Source of the DNA: an uncultured Collinsella sp. | GTDB lineage: Bacteria > Actinomycetota > Coriobacteriia > Coriobacteriales > Coriobacteriaceae | Assembly: GCA_937989795.1 (NCBI GenBank) | Contig: CALKBB010000291.1 | Coordinates: forward strand, 1-11,213 | Direction of reading: 5' to 3' | Length of the DNA stretch: 11,213 nucleotides | Shown here: positions 1 to 7,380 of the stretch, piece after piece | Numbering within the stretch: the stretch's first letter is position 1 | Layout of the letters: each line of letters begins with the position of its first letter | Made by a program: the position numbers and the translations under genes | The notes under the pieces: model-generated | What the model was told of the DNA's origin: nothing | Databases searched by the model: none | Seen by the model: the letters and a program-made list of their open reading frames with translations, nothing else

Positions 1-33
1 CGGGATTGGTCAAAATAGTTTGACTATTAGCGG

Positions 34-1053
34 CTAAAATCGCCCGGCGCTAACAACAGTAAGATCGCCATTTAGATATTCCAACATGGCGTCCAAAAAC
101 ATCTGATTTTCAATATCATTTGAACACATCGGTATAGATGCGGTAGTAGGGTTATTTAAAGCATGCAGAAGTGCTGAAGCAATCCCCTCGGCACTCGGTT
201 CGGCAAAGTACATTCCACCATAATTAAAATCATACTCAGTATTTTGACCAAGTATTTCTACATTAGAAAGCCCAGAAGCCAGCATTTCAAAAGGAAGCCG
301 CGACGGATTGCTTGCACTCAGAGATATTCCAACCGAGCAACTTGTATAAAGCTCTGCACATTCCGATATAGTCAAAACACCAAGCTGTTCAACACGGCTC
401 TCATCGATATTAAGACGACTTTCACACCCAAACAGTTTAAAGCTAAGGCTATTATCAAAGCGGGAAGCCAAATGAATAGCTTCTAAAAGCATGTTAGAGA
501 GACGTCGGTCTTTATTTGGTTGGAAAATCGCACAAACAGATTTAGGATCTCGTCTACAATCGCAATGAGCATACAGACTTGTGTCCACACCAAAATCACA
601 ATATGGGACAGGGTCGGAATAATACTTCGATACTTTCATGGACAACCATCTACCGATGGTAATTGGCATTAAACCAAGTCGATAGCTTTGCTCAGCCCGA
701 AGATAGTTCTCCCCCATTGGATAAAACCAGGGCTCAAAATCTTGAATGAAATATAGTTTTGTTAAAGTCGGCTGCATTGCTACGTATTCAGCAGTATTCC
801 ATGCAGTAGCAATTACGACAACAAAACAATCGGGAATAGAGGCGACAACGTTTACAGTCTTTGGCTCATACCCAAACCAGTCTTTAATTTCTTTTGCAAC
901 CTGATTGGCACTCTTATAGGACTCAGCACCAGGAAGAATGAAAAAATGGCACTCAAACCCATGCTGATCTAAATATATAGCTTTAGAACAGATGGTCCTA
1001 AAACCACCCGAACCTTTTGTCGGGGGCGAAATAACCCAGGCCACTCTACACAT
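34..1053 (-). CDS. WsaF-like family 4 glycosyltransferase
   Basis: Predicted cytoplasmic glycosyltransferase of 339 residues. It resembles the WsaF rhamnosyltransferase group (GT4, GT-B fold), which extends polysaccharide chains from nucleotide-sugar donors. The N-terminus (VAWVISPPTKGSGGFRT) looks like the first Rossmann strand and glycine loop. QDFEPWFYPMG at about residues 104-114 is the hallmark I used for the assignment. The C-terminal half holds CAIFQPNKDRRL and SNPSRLPFEMLASG (about residues 248-261), the acidic donor-binding segment typical of GT4 enzymes. An in-frame GTG at 1080 would add nine residues but overlaps the upstream gene and lacks a Shine-Dalgarno sequence. I chose the ATG at 1053, which leaves 7 bases after the upstream stop and has a weak AGG before it. 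It is probably co-transcribed with the DUF2142 gene. Rhamnose specificity is inferred only from the WsaF resemblance. Confidence 0.82.
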   Translation of the reverse strand: MCRVAWVISPPTKGSGGFRTICSKAIYLDQHGFECHFFILPGAESYKSANQVAKEIKDWFGYEPKTVNVVASIPDCFVVVIATAWNTAEYVAMQPTLTKLYFIQDFEPWFYPMGENYLRAEQSYRLGLMPITIGRWLSMKVSKYYSDPVPYCDFGVDTSLYAHCDCRRDPKSVCAIFQPNKDRRLSNMLLEAIHLASRFDNSLSFKLFGCESRLNIDESRVEQLGVLTISECAELYTSCSVGISLSASNPSRLPFEMLASGLSNVEILGQNTEYDFNYGGMYFAEPSAEGIASALLHALNNPTTASIPMCSNDIENQMFLDAMLEYLNGDLTVVSAGRF

Positions 1054-1060
1054 AAGGGAC

Positions 1061-2599
1061 CTACAGACAACTTGCAACACTAATAAAGCGAATGACGTAC
1101 AGACAGTTCATTAGACACATGCCTAAAGTAATGAAGATAATCGATGAGGAATTGAATCTAAATAAGCGAGTTCTTAGTCCAAACAATAATGCAGGTAGGG
1201 CAGGCAAAAAATATCGACCCTGAACACCCTGTATTACATTCTCGTAATTGAACGTCCAGCCCAACCACATAGATACAATGGAACCAAGGGCAGCCAAAGC
1301 AAAAGCGATAATAAACAGAACGGAACAAATGGGACTGAGGAAAGAGGGCTCATCTTCGGAATCCAAACAACAAATAAACCCAAACAACAAATAAGGAATC
1401 ATAAAAAAGGCTGGAAACCGCAAGTTTCCCTGGAGCCATCCAAGCGAATAACCTAAGGTGGATTCCCAATAAAAATCTCCAAGGGAATCTAATGTCCTAA
1501 AAAAGACCTGGAAGCTATTCTTTGGATGCATGATGATGTCGCTGAGCGTATAAAACCGCCCGACCTCTTGACCACGATGAGCATCTGAAGACTGAGACAC
1601 CAATGTGCTAAGTGATGCTAGGCGCAGCACTAGAACGGAGGCTACAACAGCAAAGATCAGCATGCACTTACCAATACGTCCGACTTTCACATCCTGGAAC
1701 TGCGAAAGGGGCACAAACAAACCAAGTAATATCAGCCCGGAATAAATAACCTTACACGGAGCCAAAAACGCCGAAATAATTAAATAAATGACGATTTCTT
1801 TATAACCTATTGATTTCTGCTCTCCAAAAAAGGCACGCATTAGACAAGCGAATACTAAAAGCGAGTACGCAATAATTCCTGAATCATAAGAGTATGAAGC
1901 AGCCAAGTGAAGCGTCATAGGCAGCAGCGAAACAAAAACAATAACCGATTTGCCCTTAGGTGCAATCCTGTATGCCTGGAACGCACAAAAGCAAAAAACC
2001 AAAGCCGAACCAATGCGTCCCATGTAAAACACAGGATAGGCACCAAGGCCCAAAAACAGACCGATTTGCAGTCCAACGATAGATCCTATTTTCGCAGTAA
2101 CGTTCTCGGCACCGACACCAAATGAGAACTCATTGGTCGGAATCCACTTCCCATTCTCAAACAAAGCAAAATTATGAATAATCGAATCAAATGAAGAGGA
2201 ATCAATGGCGTTACTCTGGCGAACTTTATAAAGGAGAAGGTCGATATCCCGTACTAGAAAACCACCATCATTTGTCACATGCGCATTAAATGGAAGACTA
2301 TCAACCAACCAATAAGTTGAAAAATAATGATGACCTTCATCCGGAACCGTAAACGGAGGAAAGATAAAAATAAAAATAATTAGAAATGCTATAAGCAGCG
2401 CCAAGAATACCCATTCACTTTTAAGACGATGATATTCCTTAACATATGCAGCGCAAAGGCCAAGAATTAGAATCAACGAAATGATAATTGTAAGCAGTAC
2501 AAGTAATCTCGGATTATTTAGATACCAATAGACTGAATAGAATGCGAAAAAAACGGCAAACAAAACAAATGCAGGTTTACATCTTATGGAACTTGTCAT
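1061..2599 (-). CDS. DUF2142 polytopic membrane protein, probable GT-C-like glycan enzyme
   Basis: A 512-residue integral membrane protein with many hydrophobic segments (about 10-13), starting with two helices at about residues 8-26 and 32-50. After the third hydrophobic stretch comes FPPFTVPDEGHHYF, with the Asp-Glu at about residues 87-88. This PDE motif is characteristic of DUF2142 and recalls the acidic motif in the first external loop of GT-C transferases. SYSYDSG in the middle and QGRYFLPALPALLFG near the end are also typical. Family members sit in polysaccharide loci, and a role in transferring sugars from polyprenyl-phosphate donors on the outer face is plausible but unproven. The start is ATG 2599, preceded by AAGGA six bases upstream. 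A TTG at 2635 would extend the frame but has no comparable signal. It lies 7 bases upstream of the glycosyltransferase gene. A promoter-like sequence sits about 55 bases before the start. Confidence 0.85.
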   Translation of the reverse strand: MTSSIRCKPAFVLFAVFFAFYSVYWYLNNPRLLVLLTIIISLILILGLCAAYVKEYHRLKSEWVFLALLIAFLIIFIFIFPPFTVPDEGHHYFSTYWLVDSLPFNAHVTNDGGFLVRDIDLLLYKVRQSNAIDSSSFDSIIHNFALFENGKWIPTNEFSFGVGAENVTAKIGSIVGLQIGLFLGLGAYPVFYMGRIGSALVFCFCAFQAYRIAPKGKSVIVFVSLLPMTLHLAASYSYDSGIIAYSLLVFACLMRAFFGEQKSIGYKEIVIYLIISAFLAPCKVIYSGLILLGLFVPLSQFQDVKVGRIGKCMLIFAVVASVLVLRLASLSTLVSQSSDAHRGQEVGRFYTLSDIIMHPKNSFQVFFRTLDSLGDFYWESTLGYSLGWLQGNLRFPAFFMIPYLLFGFICCLDSEDEPSFLSPICSVLFIIAFALAALGSIVSMWLGWTFNYENVIQGVQGRYFLPALPALLFGLRTRLFRFNSSSIIFITLGMCLMNCLYVIRFISVASCL

Positions 2600-2652
2600 A
2601 GAAATCCTTAAAATCGAGAAACTAAAAGAACACAACTAAAAACACTGCTGTC

Positions 2653-2681
2653 ATTATACTAGCATGCAGATTTGCATCCAA
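2653..2681 (-). promoter_or_regulatory. Possible sigma-70-type promoter for the DUF2142/WsaF-like pair
   Basis: On the minus strand there is a perfect TATAAT (2658-2653), preceded after a 17-base spacer by TTGGAT (2681-2676), a weak -35 matching the consensus at three positions. Transcription would begin near 2646 and leave a leader of roughly 45 bases before ATG 2599. It lies between the transposase remnant and the DUF2142 gene, so it could drive the two distal genes independently of the broken upstream operon. The -10 is good and the -35 poor. The same bases can also be read as the end of a hydrophobic peptide, so the promoter may be fortuitous. Confidence 0.4.
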
Positions 2682-2698
2682 AAGAATGGCGGAATTCA

Positions 2699-3159
2699 AT
2701 CTCATGGATCGTGTCGCAGGTGTTCCGCGGGCGCGACGCCGCGACCGTGACCGCCATGTACCACGCGGCGTGCGACATGCTAGAGGGGTGCTGTCCGAGG
2801 GCTGCGGCGATCCTCGAGGAGGCCGAGCAGGACGCCCTGGCATACCTCGACTTCCCGCCGTCGCACTGGAAACGCCTGCGCACCAAGAACGTCAAGGAGC
2901 GGACGAACCGCGAGATAAAGCGCAGATCGCGCGTAGTGCAGGTGTTCCCCTCCACGGGCTCGCGGGCGCGGTCATATGCGAGCAGGACGAGATATGGCAG
3001 GAGTCTATGTACTTCTCGGAGGTGAGGATGAACGAGCTCTACGACGAGGTCCGCACACGCGGGATCGACGGGACGGTCGACTGGGCGCGGCAGGAGGCGG
3101 AGGCCAGAAAGATGATCGAATCGAGCCTCGAGCTTACGGATAAGATCGAGACGGCACAA
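2699..3159 (+). pseudogene. IS256-type transposase, C-terminal fragment with frameshift and lost stop
   Basis: The frame starting near 2699 encodes AMYHAACDML, then DALAYLDFPPSHWKRLRT, then ERTNREIKRRSRVVQVFPS, which is the conserved C-terminal region of IS256-family transposases. The match breaks at about 2955-2960. It resumes in the next frame with LAGAVICEQDEIW, YFSEVRMNELYDEV and ARKMIESSLEL, so a small out-of-frame deletion has occurred (a few residues between VFPS and LAGAV look missing). At 3157-3159 a CAA stands where the second relic has its TAG stop. The frame therefore runs on through the terminal repeat to a stop at about 3298. The N-terminal half, with most catalytic acidic residues, is absent. 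It cannot encode a working transposase. Confidence 0.9.
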
Positions 3160-3217
3160 GAAATCAACCGTGCTCCAGGTTCCAGGACGCCGGGCCGACT
3201 CGCTTCGGATCGGGCAC

Positions 3218-3240
3218 TACACCAAATTTCTCGACACTAC
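3218..3240 (+). repeat. Right terminal repeat of IS256-type relic 1
   Basis: TACACCAA, a short AT-rich stretch, then CGACACTAC. It matches the right end of relic 2 (5150-5172) at all but two of 23 positions. This shared end ties the two relics to the same or closely related elements. Confidence 0.75.
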
Positions 3241-3355
3241 GGATCTCTGCTGCATGGCCCACGGAAAACCAAAGAACAGAGGAAGTGGCGCTTAGGCTAG
3301 CAAAAGATATTTACTCATAGCCATCTTTAATAATCGCAAACAATAAACGTATTTA
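3241..3355. other. Short intergenic stretch between IS relic 1 and the DUF2304 gene
   Basis: No gene is evident. On the minus strand, 31 bases after the DUF2304 stop, an ATG at 3324 (with another at 3318) opens a ten-codon frame reading MAMSKYLLLA before a TAA at 3294-3292. It looks like the N-terminus of a membrane or secreted protein and may be the stub of a gene lost at this junction. The ribosome binding signal is weak. Confidence 0.3.
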
Positions 3356-3685
3356 CTATTTCTCTAAAGCAACGGCCTGAACAAGAGAATTCAATCTTTC
3401 CTCTAACCTTGCCAAACGAAGAGAGTTACAGAAGTCACGCACAACAAGAACAGCAATTACGTATAAGAACACTAAGTTCGAAGGAGATACAAACCCAAAA
3501 AACTTCGAACAAGAAATTGCTATTCCAGGAAAAATGCCCATAATCAAGAAGCTTAAGCTAAACAACAGCCAAAATAGCGAATCTAGAGCTTGCATCTGGG
3601 ATTTTTTAAGCTTTCGAACTACAAAAAGCAAAACAACAGCAGCGCTGCCAATCAACACAACACGGAGTGATAAAGACACAGTCAT
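3356..3685 (-). CDS. DUF2304 small membrane protein
   Basis: A 109-residue protein with three predicted membrane helices at about residues 6-23, 36-53 and 68-84. FPGIAISCSKFFGFVSPSN lies between helices two and three, and a charged, probably coiled-coil tail (RLARLEERLNSLVQ) follows. This layout, with the Phe-Pro before a Gly-Phe-x-Ser-Pro segment, is that of DUF2304. Members are very often encoded directly next to a DPM1-like GT2, as here, and are thought to anchor or assist it. That functional link is inferred from gene order. The ATG at 3685 overlaps the TGA of the upstream GT2 gene by one base (TGATG), indicating translational coupling. A GTG one codon earlier is also possible. It was probably once followed in the operon by a gene destroyed where relic 1 now lies. 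Confidence 0.85.
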   Translation of the reverse strand: MTVSLSLRVVLIGSAAVVLLFVVRKLKKSQMQALDSLFWLLFSLSFLIMGIFPGIAISCSKFFGFVSPSNLVFLYVIAVLVVRDFCNSLRLARLEERLNSLVQAVALEK

Positions 3686-4377
3686 CACCTAAACCACTGA
3701 ACAATAAGAAGAGTTACAAACACCCGGAGCATATACTGTATGGACCTAACCGGATTTAAGTAGCTCTCGCCTCCTTGACGTTCGCGCATTTCGACCTGAA
3801 CTTCGGAAATGGAGTAGCCCTGCTTTAAAAACAACGCAATCGTTTCGGGTTCGGGATTAAGCGCATTGTCATAATAATATTTTTCAAGAACAGAACGCTT
3901 AAAGAGTCTGAATCCAGATGTAGGATCGCTGATTCTCGTGCCGGTCAGCATTTTAATCAAAACCGTAATCATACGAGATCCGACCATTCGAAGTGACTTA
4001 TCCTTACGAACGGTCAAAAATCTCGAACCAATCACAATATCTGCCCCATTAGCAAGGGCCGCATTAACAAGCTTGACAATATATTCAGGTCTGTGCTGCC
4101 CATCGGCGTCAAACTGAACCATATAGTCATAGTCACGGTCAACAGCGTAGCGAGCGGCGGTTTGAAAACCAACTGTGAGCCCACAATTGATAGGCATATT
4201 AATGATATTGCAGCCAATATTCTTGCAAATGGAAAGCGTGCGATCATGGGACCCGTCATTAATGACAACAAAATCGAACTCAGGCGCAACTTGCCTTAGT
4301 TCGAAAATGGTGCTTTCTATACAATCTTCCTCATTAAATGCCGGAATGGCGACAAGAGTTTTTGGACTATGGGACAC
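3685..4377 (-). CDS. DPM1-like family 2 glycosyltransferase
   Basis: A 230-residue GT-A glycosyltransferase. LVAIPAFNEED at the N-terminus, INDGSHDRT (about residues 39-47), QFDADGQH (88-95, the metal-binding DxD) and DPTSGFRLFKR (151-161) are the motifs of the dolichol-phosphate mannose synthase-like branch. Such enzymes transfer a sugar from a nucleotide donor to a polyprenyl phosphate at the cytoplasmic membrane. A hydrophobic C-terminal segment at about 211-228 would tether it. The start is a GTG at 4377 with GGA six bases upstream. No longer in-frame start was found. It is coupled to the DUF2304 gene, and together they look like a module making a lipid-linked sugar donor, possibly for the DUF2142 protein (inference). 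Its upstream context was rearranged by IS relic 2. Confidence 0.88.
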   Translation of the reverse strand: MSHSPKTLVAIPAFNEEDCIESTIFELRQVAPEFDFVVINDGSHDRTLSICKNIGCNIINMPINCGLTVGFQTAARYAVDRDYDYMVQFDADGQHRPEYIVKLVNAALANGADIVIGSRFLTVRKDKSLRMVGSRMITVLIKMLTGTRISDPTSGFRLFKRSVLEKYYYDNALNPEPETIALFLKQGYSISEVQVEMRERQGGESYLNPVRSIQYMLRVFVTLLIVQWFR

Positions 4378-4609
4378 GCAAATCCATTCTCGATATCTTA
4401 GTTTCAGTGTTTAATTTTAGCGCGCGCAATCAACATCGACGTGTTTTCCCCGAATTTACATCTTGCTTTAGGATATACCTATACCATTTGAACAAATGTT
4501 TGAAATCTAATTACGGACCGATTACGAGCGAAAGCCAAGTCCTATCTAGTTTCCAATATATGTTACACGAAATAGGGCCACACAAAATAATGCGGCAGGC
4601 AAAGCTAAG
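4378..4609 (-). other. Non-coding 232-base leader, possibly with a membrane-protein 3' stub
   Basis: No complete gene is visible. Reading the minus strand inward from the IS border, one frame ends at a TAG (4548-4546) after a hydrophobic peptide ending ALFCVALFRVTYIGN. This could be the 3' end of a membrane protein removed by the insertion. A palindrome, CATTTG-AA-CAAATG, lies at 4485-4498, about 110 bases before the GT2 start, and could be an operator, but nothing else supports that. I see no convincing promoter pair or terminator. Confidence 0.3.
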
Positions 4610-4633
4610 ATCGCGTCGGAAATATTGGTGTAA
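4610..4633 (+). repeat. Left inverted repeat of IS256-type relic 2
   Basis: Aligned with the reverse complement of 5150-5173, 17 of 24 bases agree. The inner TTGGTGTAA is perfect, and outer differences suggest decay. The exact outer boundary is uncertain by several bases. Confidence 0.6.
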
Positions 4634-4667
4634 GCGCGCCGACGTTTAACCGCCGACAGGGACCACT

Positions 4668-5102
4668 ATGGAGATATTAGCAGACGCGATGCCAGAGAAG
4701 GCCGCCATCCCGAGGTCGACCGACGGGATGGTCGACATCCAGTCGCTGCTCAGACTGCTCGCCGAGCAGGTCGTGAACGCCATCATGGACGAGAAGGCCG
4801 ACCAGCTCTGAGGCGATGGGGCCAACAGCAGGAACGGCTACAGGGACCGCAGCCTCGAGACATGCGTGGGCACGCTCAACCTGAGAATCCCCAAGCTCAG
4901 GACGGGCAGTTTCTTCCCCAAGGACGTCCTCGAGCGCTACCAGCACGTCGACCGCGTGCTCGTCGCGGCGGTGGCCGAGATGCACGACGCGGCGCTCCGG
5001 AAGGGCGCCTCGGGCTGTCATGACTAGGCCGAGCTGGAAAAGACCGCCAGGAAGATGGTCGAATCCAGCCTTGAACTTGCCGGCAGAGTGGAGTCGGCCT
5101 AG
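4668..5102 (+). pseudogene. IS256-type transposase with in-frame internal deletion and two nonsense codons
   Basis: ATG 4668 has AGGGA five bases upstream. The N-terminal part reads MEILADAMPEKAAIP, then AEQVVNAIMDEKADQL, GANSRNGYRDRSLETCVGTL, LRIPKLRTGSFFP and YQHVDRVLVAAVAEM, all typical of the IS256 N-terminal region. A TGA at 4809-4811 sits where I expect a Cys codon. After about residue 110 the sequence jumps, near 4985-5020, to the extreme C-terminus: AELEKTARKMVESSLEL, then TAG at 5100-5102. A TAG at 5025-5027 sits where relic 1 has the Trp of its DWAR motif. Apart from these stops the fused gene stays in one frame. The central catalytic region is gone. Confidence 0.88.
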
Positions 5103-5149
5103 GATATCGATAGATTCCGGATCCTGGACGCAGGGGCCAAAGAGTCCAT

Positions 5150-5172
5150 TACACCAACTTTCGCGACACTAC
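5150..5172 (+). repeat. Right inverted repeat of IS256-type relic 2
   Basis: TACACCAA at the inner side and CGCGACACTAC at the outer side. It nearly matches the end of relic 1 at 3218-3240 and is the inverted partner of 4610-4633. Confidence 0.72.
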
Positions 5173-5181
5173 CATGAACCC

Positions 5182-6231
5182 CTACCACTTGATATCAATA
5201 TTTATGGACTCCGTTATTAACCGGTACACCCTTAAAAACAAAGAAATCAAACCAATTCGATACATAATATATGACAAATAAGCTTTGATATATATGCCTC
5301 CATGTGAAAGGCAGTATGCAAATTTAAAATAGCGATTTCTTTTCCACGAGGGAAATTGAACATCTAATAACTTTTTAATTTCATAGCTTGCATCTTTGTC
5401 AAGCAAACCGTTTAAAGAAAGACGAAGGGTCATAGATACGCCCAGATGAATAAAAGCCATAGCAGAAAGCGCATCAACATAAGACTGTTTGGAAGAGATA
5501 TCGATATGAGAAATGACACTCTTAGCAGCGGTGCTAAAAGCCTGGGCTCCATCCCTGACCTGACTCATGTCGAGCGAATTAATCGTAGAATTAGAGGATA
5601 CGAAGTAACTAACTAGCGGCTCGTCGACAAAAGAAACCTTATCTACCTCGCATAAAGCGAGAAGTAGTAGACACAAATCATCAAACATGACTGGACTATA
5701 AGGAAAATCAAAGGCATTAGATAGAAAAGCCTTCTTAAATAGTTTATTCCAAGGAGCAGGATTTATAGATAAAATTGCTCCAGGATCGGAATTGATGGAA
5801 ATGGTATCCCGCTGATTGCAGAATTCCCTTGATAAGACAACACCATCATCAACTCGAACTCGTTCGAATCCACAGACAACCAAATCAGACCTTGAATCTT
5901 TAATCGACTTGTACAGACTTTCAAGAAAGCAAGGCTTCGCTTCATCATCGCTGTCAAGAAACGCAATTAAATCAGCACGAGCAGCTTCAATCCCAGTCTT
6001 TCGCGCGGACCAAGCACCTCGACACGAAGATCTAACCACAGTTACGAAATCAGGGTATCGAGCGCGATAACTTTGAAGTCTGCCAAAAGTACCATCTTCT
6101 GAAGAGTCATCTACAAAAATGATTTCATAAGGTTTATTAAACGATTGGCCCCTCAAAGAGTCGAAACATCTATCAAGCGTGCGAATAGAATTGTGACAAG
6201 GGACCACAACGCTGATTTCAGGGATTATCAT
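5182..6231 (-). CDS. Family 2 glycosyltransferase (polysaccharide locus type)
   Basis: A 349-residue GT-A glycosyltransferase. It begins ISVVVPCHNS, followed by VDDSSEDGT (about residues 40-48), FLDSDDE (91-97, the metal-binding DxD), PAPWNKLFKK (158-167) and MFDDL (182-186, candidate catalytic acidic residues). The C-terminal 100 residues are basic and hydrophobic, with a possible membrane-associated helix around 310-335. It would add one sugar to a lipid-linked acceptor at the inner membrane face. The specificity cannot be read from sequence. ATG 6231 has AGGA about seven bases upstream. It lies 21 bases after the upstream GT4 gene, so the two form an operon. The stop codon is only 9 bases from the end of IS relic 2, so the last few residues may have been altered by the insertion. 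Confidence 0.88.
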   Translation of the reverse strand: MIIPEISVVVPCHNSIRTLDRCFDSLRGQSFNKPYEIIFVDDSSEDGTFGRLQSYRARYPDFVTVVRSSCRGAWSARKTGIEAARADLIAFLDSDDEAKPCFLESLYKSIKDSRSDLVVCGFERVRVDDGVVLSREFCNQRDTISINSDPGAILSINPAPWNKLFKKAFLSNAFDFPYSPVMFDDLCLLLLALCEVDKVSFVDEPLVSYFVSSNSTINSLDMSQVRDGAQAFSTAAKSVISHIDISSKQSYVDALSAMAFIHLGVSMTLRLSLNGLLDKDASYEIKKLLDVQFPSWKRNRYFKFAYCLSHGGIYIKAYLSYIMYRIGLISLFLRVYRLITESINIDIKW

Positions 6232-6252
6232 CTGATGTCCTATCCTTCACCA

Positions 6253-7380
6253 TCAATATTCGCTGATTAGCCTAATCCAGTTTTCTTTGTGGCTCTCTTG
6301 CGAAAAGTCTGTCCTATATTTTTGATAGGCTTCGTTTCCCATGTTATTTCTCAAACTTGAGTCCTGAAATACCGCTAGGGCCTTATCTGCAAAAGAAGTT
6401 ACTGAATCCGCAACGAATCCAGAAGACCCATCTTCGATAACCTCATAGACCGCATCCCCCCATCTAGTAGAAATAGTGGGGACACCATTGGCGGCAGCCT
6501 CAACAATAACCAACCCAAAACCCTCATTAATCGAGGAGACCCAGAGCATGTCGTAATTGGAGTAGATGGACTTATCAGACACAAAGCCCTTAAGGTGAAC
6601 ACAATCATCTAGCTTCATATCTTGAATCTGAGCCCTAAGTTGCCCATCAAGAGGACCCGCCCCATAAATGTCCAGCGAAAATGACGGGAGCACCTTACGA
6701 ACGATGGCGGCGACTTTAAGCAGAAACAAGGGATTCTTTTGTTCAACCAATCGACCCACAAACAAGGCCTTCATATTGTTGACGCGACCGCGATTTGTAT
6801 GAAATGCGATCTGCGAAGCGTCTATGGTGTTATACATATAACAAGACTTGAACAGTCTAGCCCCCTTCGTTGCGTCGCTTTTATTACGAAAAATAGTCAA
6901 GGCGGGTTTTGCCATCATCAACGACTGGAGACGGCCTAATAAGTTGCGGCCCCAAAAATATTCAAAATTAATGTGCACTTCTAAATAAAATTTCAATTTT
7001 GAAGAAAGAAAGACCGCAGATAAAGGAGCGACAGCAACAATAACTCCGTCTTTGAGAATCTTACTAGAGGCACAACGGGCTAAAGGAATGGCGGGAAAAA
7101 ACATCAACGAACTAAATACAGCAAGAGCGGCCCCCGATAGATCCCCATTCATAGCGTTATGGGGAAACATATAAAACCTATTATCAAAAGGAATATCCAA
7201 CAGCGTCATGACCTGGACATTTGCAAATGCCGGAATGTCAGTCGTCTCGCTTCTAAACACGGAAACTAAAACGATCTCGTATTCCTCAGACAACTCCTGA
7301 ACAAAATTAACGTACGTAGCAATAAGCCCACCGTCTTTGGATGAAGGTATTTTATCGAACACTAAGTATATTTTTCTCAA
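6253..7380 (-). CDS. Family 4 glycosyltransferase
   Basis: A 375-residue GT-B glycosyltransferase. The N-terminal domain starts IYLVFDKIPSSKDGGLIATYV, which carries the glycine loop of the acceptor domain. The C-terminal domain holds LFVGRLVEQKNP (about residues 206-217), IYGAGPL (238-244) and NEGFGLVIVEAAANGVP (285-301). The two glutamates of the E-x7-E motif are at about 286 and 294. The likely start is a TTG at 7380 with AGG eight bases before it. No ATG or GTG alternative keeps the first strand intact. It is the first gene of the minus-strand operon, and a candidate promoter reads into it from the divergent intergenic region. It retains a full-length, intact frame. Confidence 0.88.
   Translation of the reverse strand: MRKIYLVFDKIPSSKDGGLIATYVNFVQELSEEYEIVLVSVFRSETTDIPAFANVQVMTLLDIPFDNRFYMFPHNAMNGDLSGAALAVFSSLMFFPAIPLARCASSKILKDGVIVAVAPLSAVFLSSKLKFYLEVHINFEYFWGRNLLGRLQSLMMAKPALTIFRNKSDATKGARLFKSCYMYNTIDASQIAFHTNRGRVNNMKALFVGRLVEQKNPLFLLKVAAIVRKVLPSFSLDIYGAGPLDGQLRAQIQDMKLDDCVHLKGFVSDKSIYSNYDMLWVSSINEGFGLVIVEAAANGVPTISTRWGDAVYEVIEDGSSGFVADSVTSFADKALAVFQDSSLRNNMGNEAYQKYRTDFSQESHKENWIRLISEY

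Larger units (their letters stand above)
2699..3240 (+). mobile_element. 5'-truncated IS256-family insertion sequence relic
   Basis: GC-rich block holding the C-terminal part of an IS256-type (Mutator-like) transposase followed by one terminal repeat at 3218-3240. The left terminus and the first half of the transposase gene are gone. The left border near 2699 is approximate, set by where recognisable transposase sequence begins. The right border is set by similarity to the right end of the second relic (5150-5172). The relic lies on the plus strand between minus-strand polysaccharide genes. No target duplication can be assessed because the left end is missing. Confidence 0.85.
4610..5172 (+). 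mobile_element. Internally deleted IS256-family element with both ends
   Basis: A GC-rich block of about 563 bases bounded by inverted terminal repeats at 4610-4633 (left) and 5150-5172 (right). It contains the first and last parts of a transposase gene. A full IS256-type element is normally about 1.3-1.5 kb, so more than half is missing. It lies on the plus strand within the minus-strand operon. The right end stops 9 bases short of the stop codon of the GT2 gene at 5182. I found no obvious 8-9 base target duplication. The structure is that of a non-autonomous derivative that could be mobilised in trans if its ends still work. Confidence 0.8.

Noticed and set aside
14..28. Hairpin AATAGT-TTG-ACTATT just after the WsaF-like gene
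   Set aside because: The six-base stem is AT-rich and has no T-run behind it on the minus strand. Too weak to call a terminator.
4485..4498. Palindrome CATTTG-AA-CAAATG as a regulator binding site
   Set aside because: A single short palindrome without a nearby convincing promoter. It is noted in the leader description only.
4338..4649. Open frame of 103 codons on the plus strand
   Set aside because: It overlaps the GT2 start and the IS left end, has no recognisable motif or ribosome site, and opposes the operon. It is a chance frame.
4677..5021. Minus-strand open frame of 114 codons opposite relic 2
   Set aside because: It is the antisense shadow of GC-rich transposase coding sequence. The plus-strand translation matches IS256 motifs.
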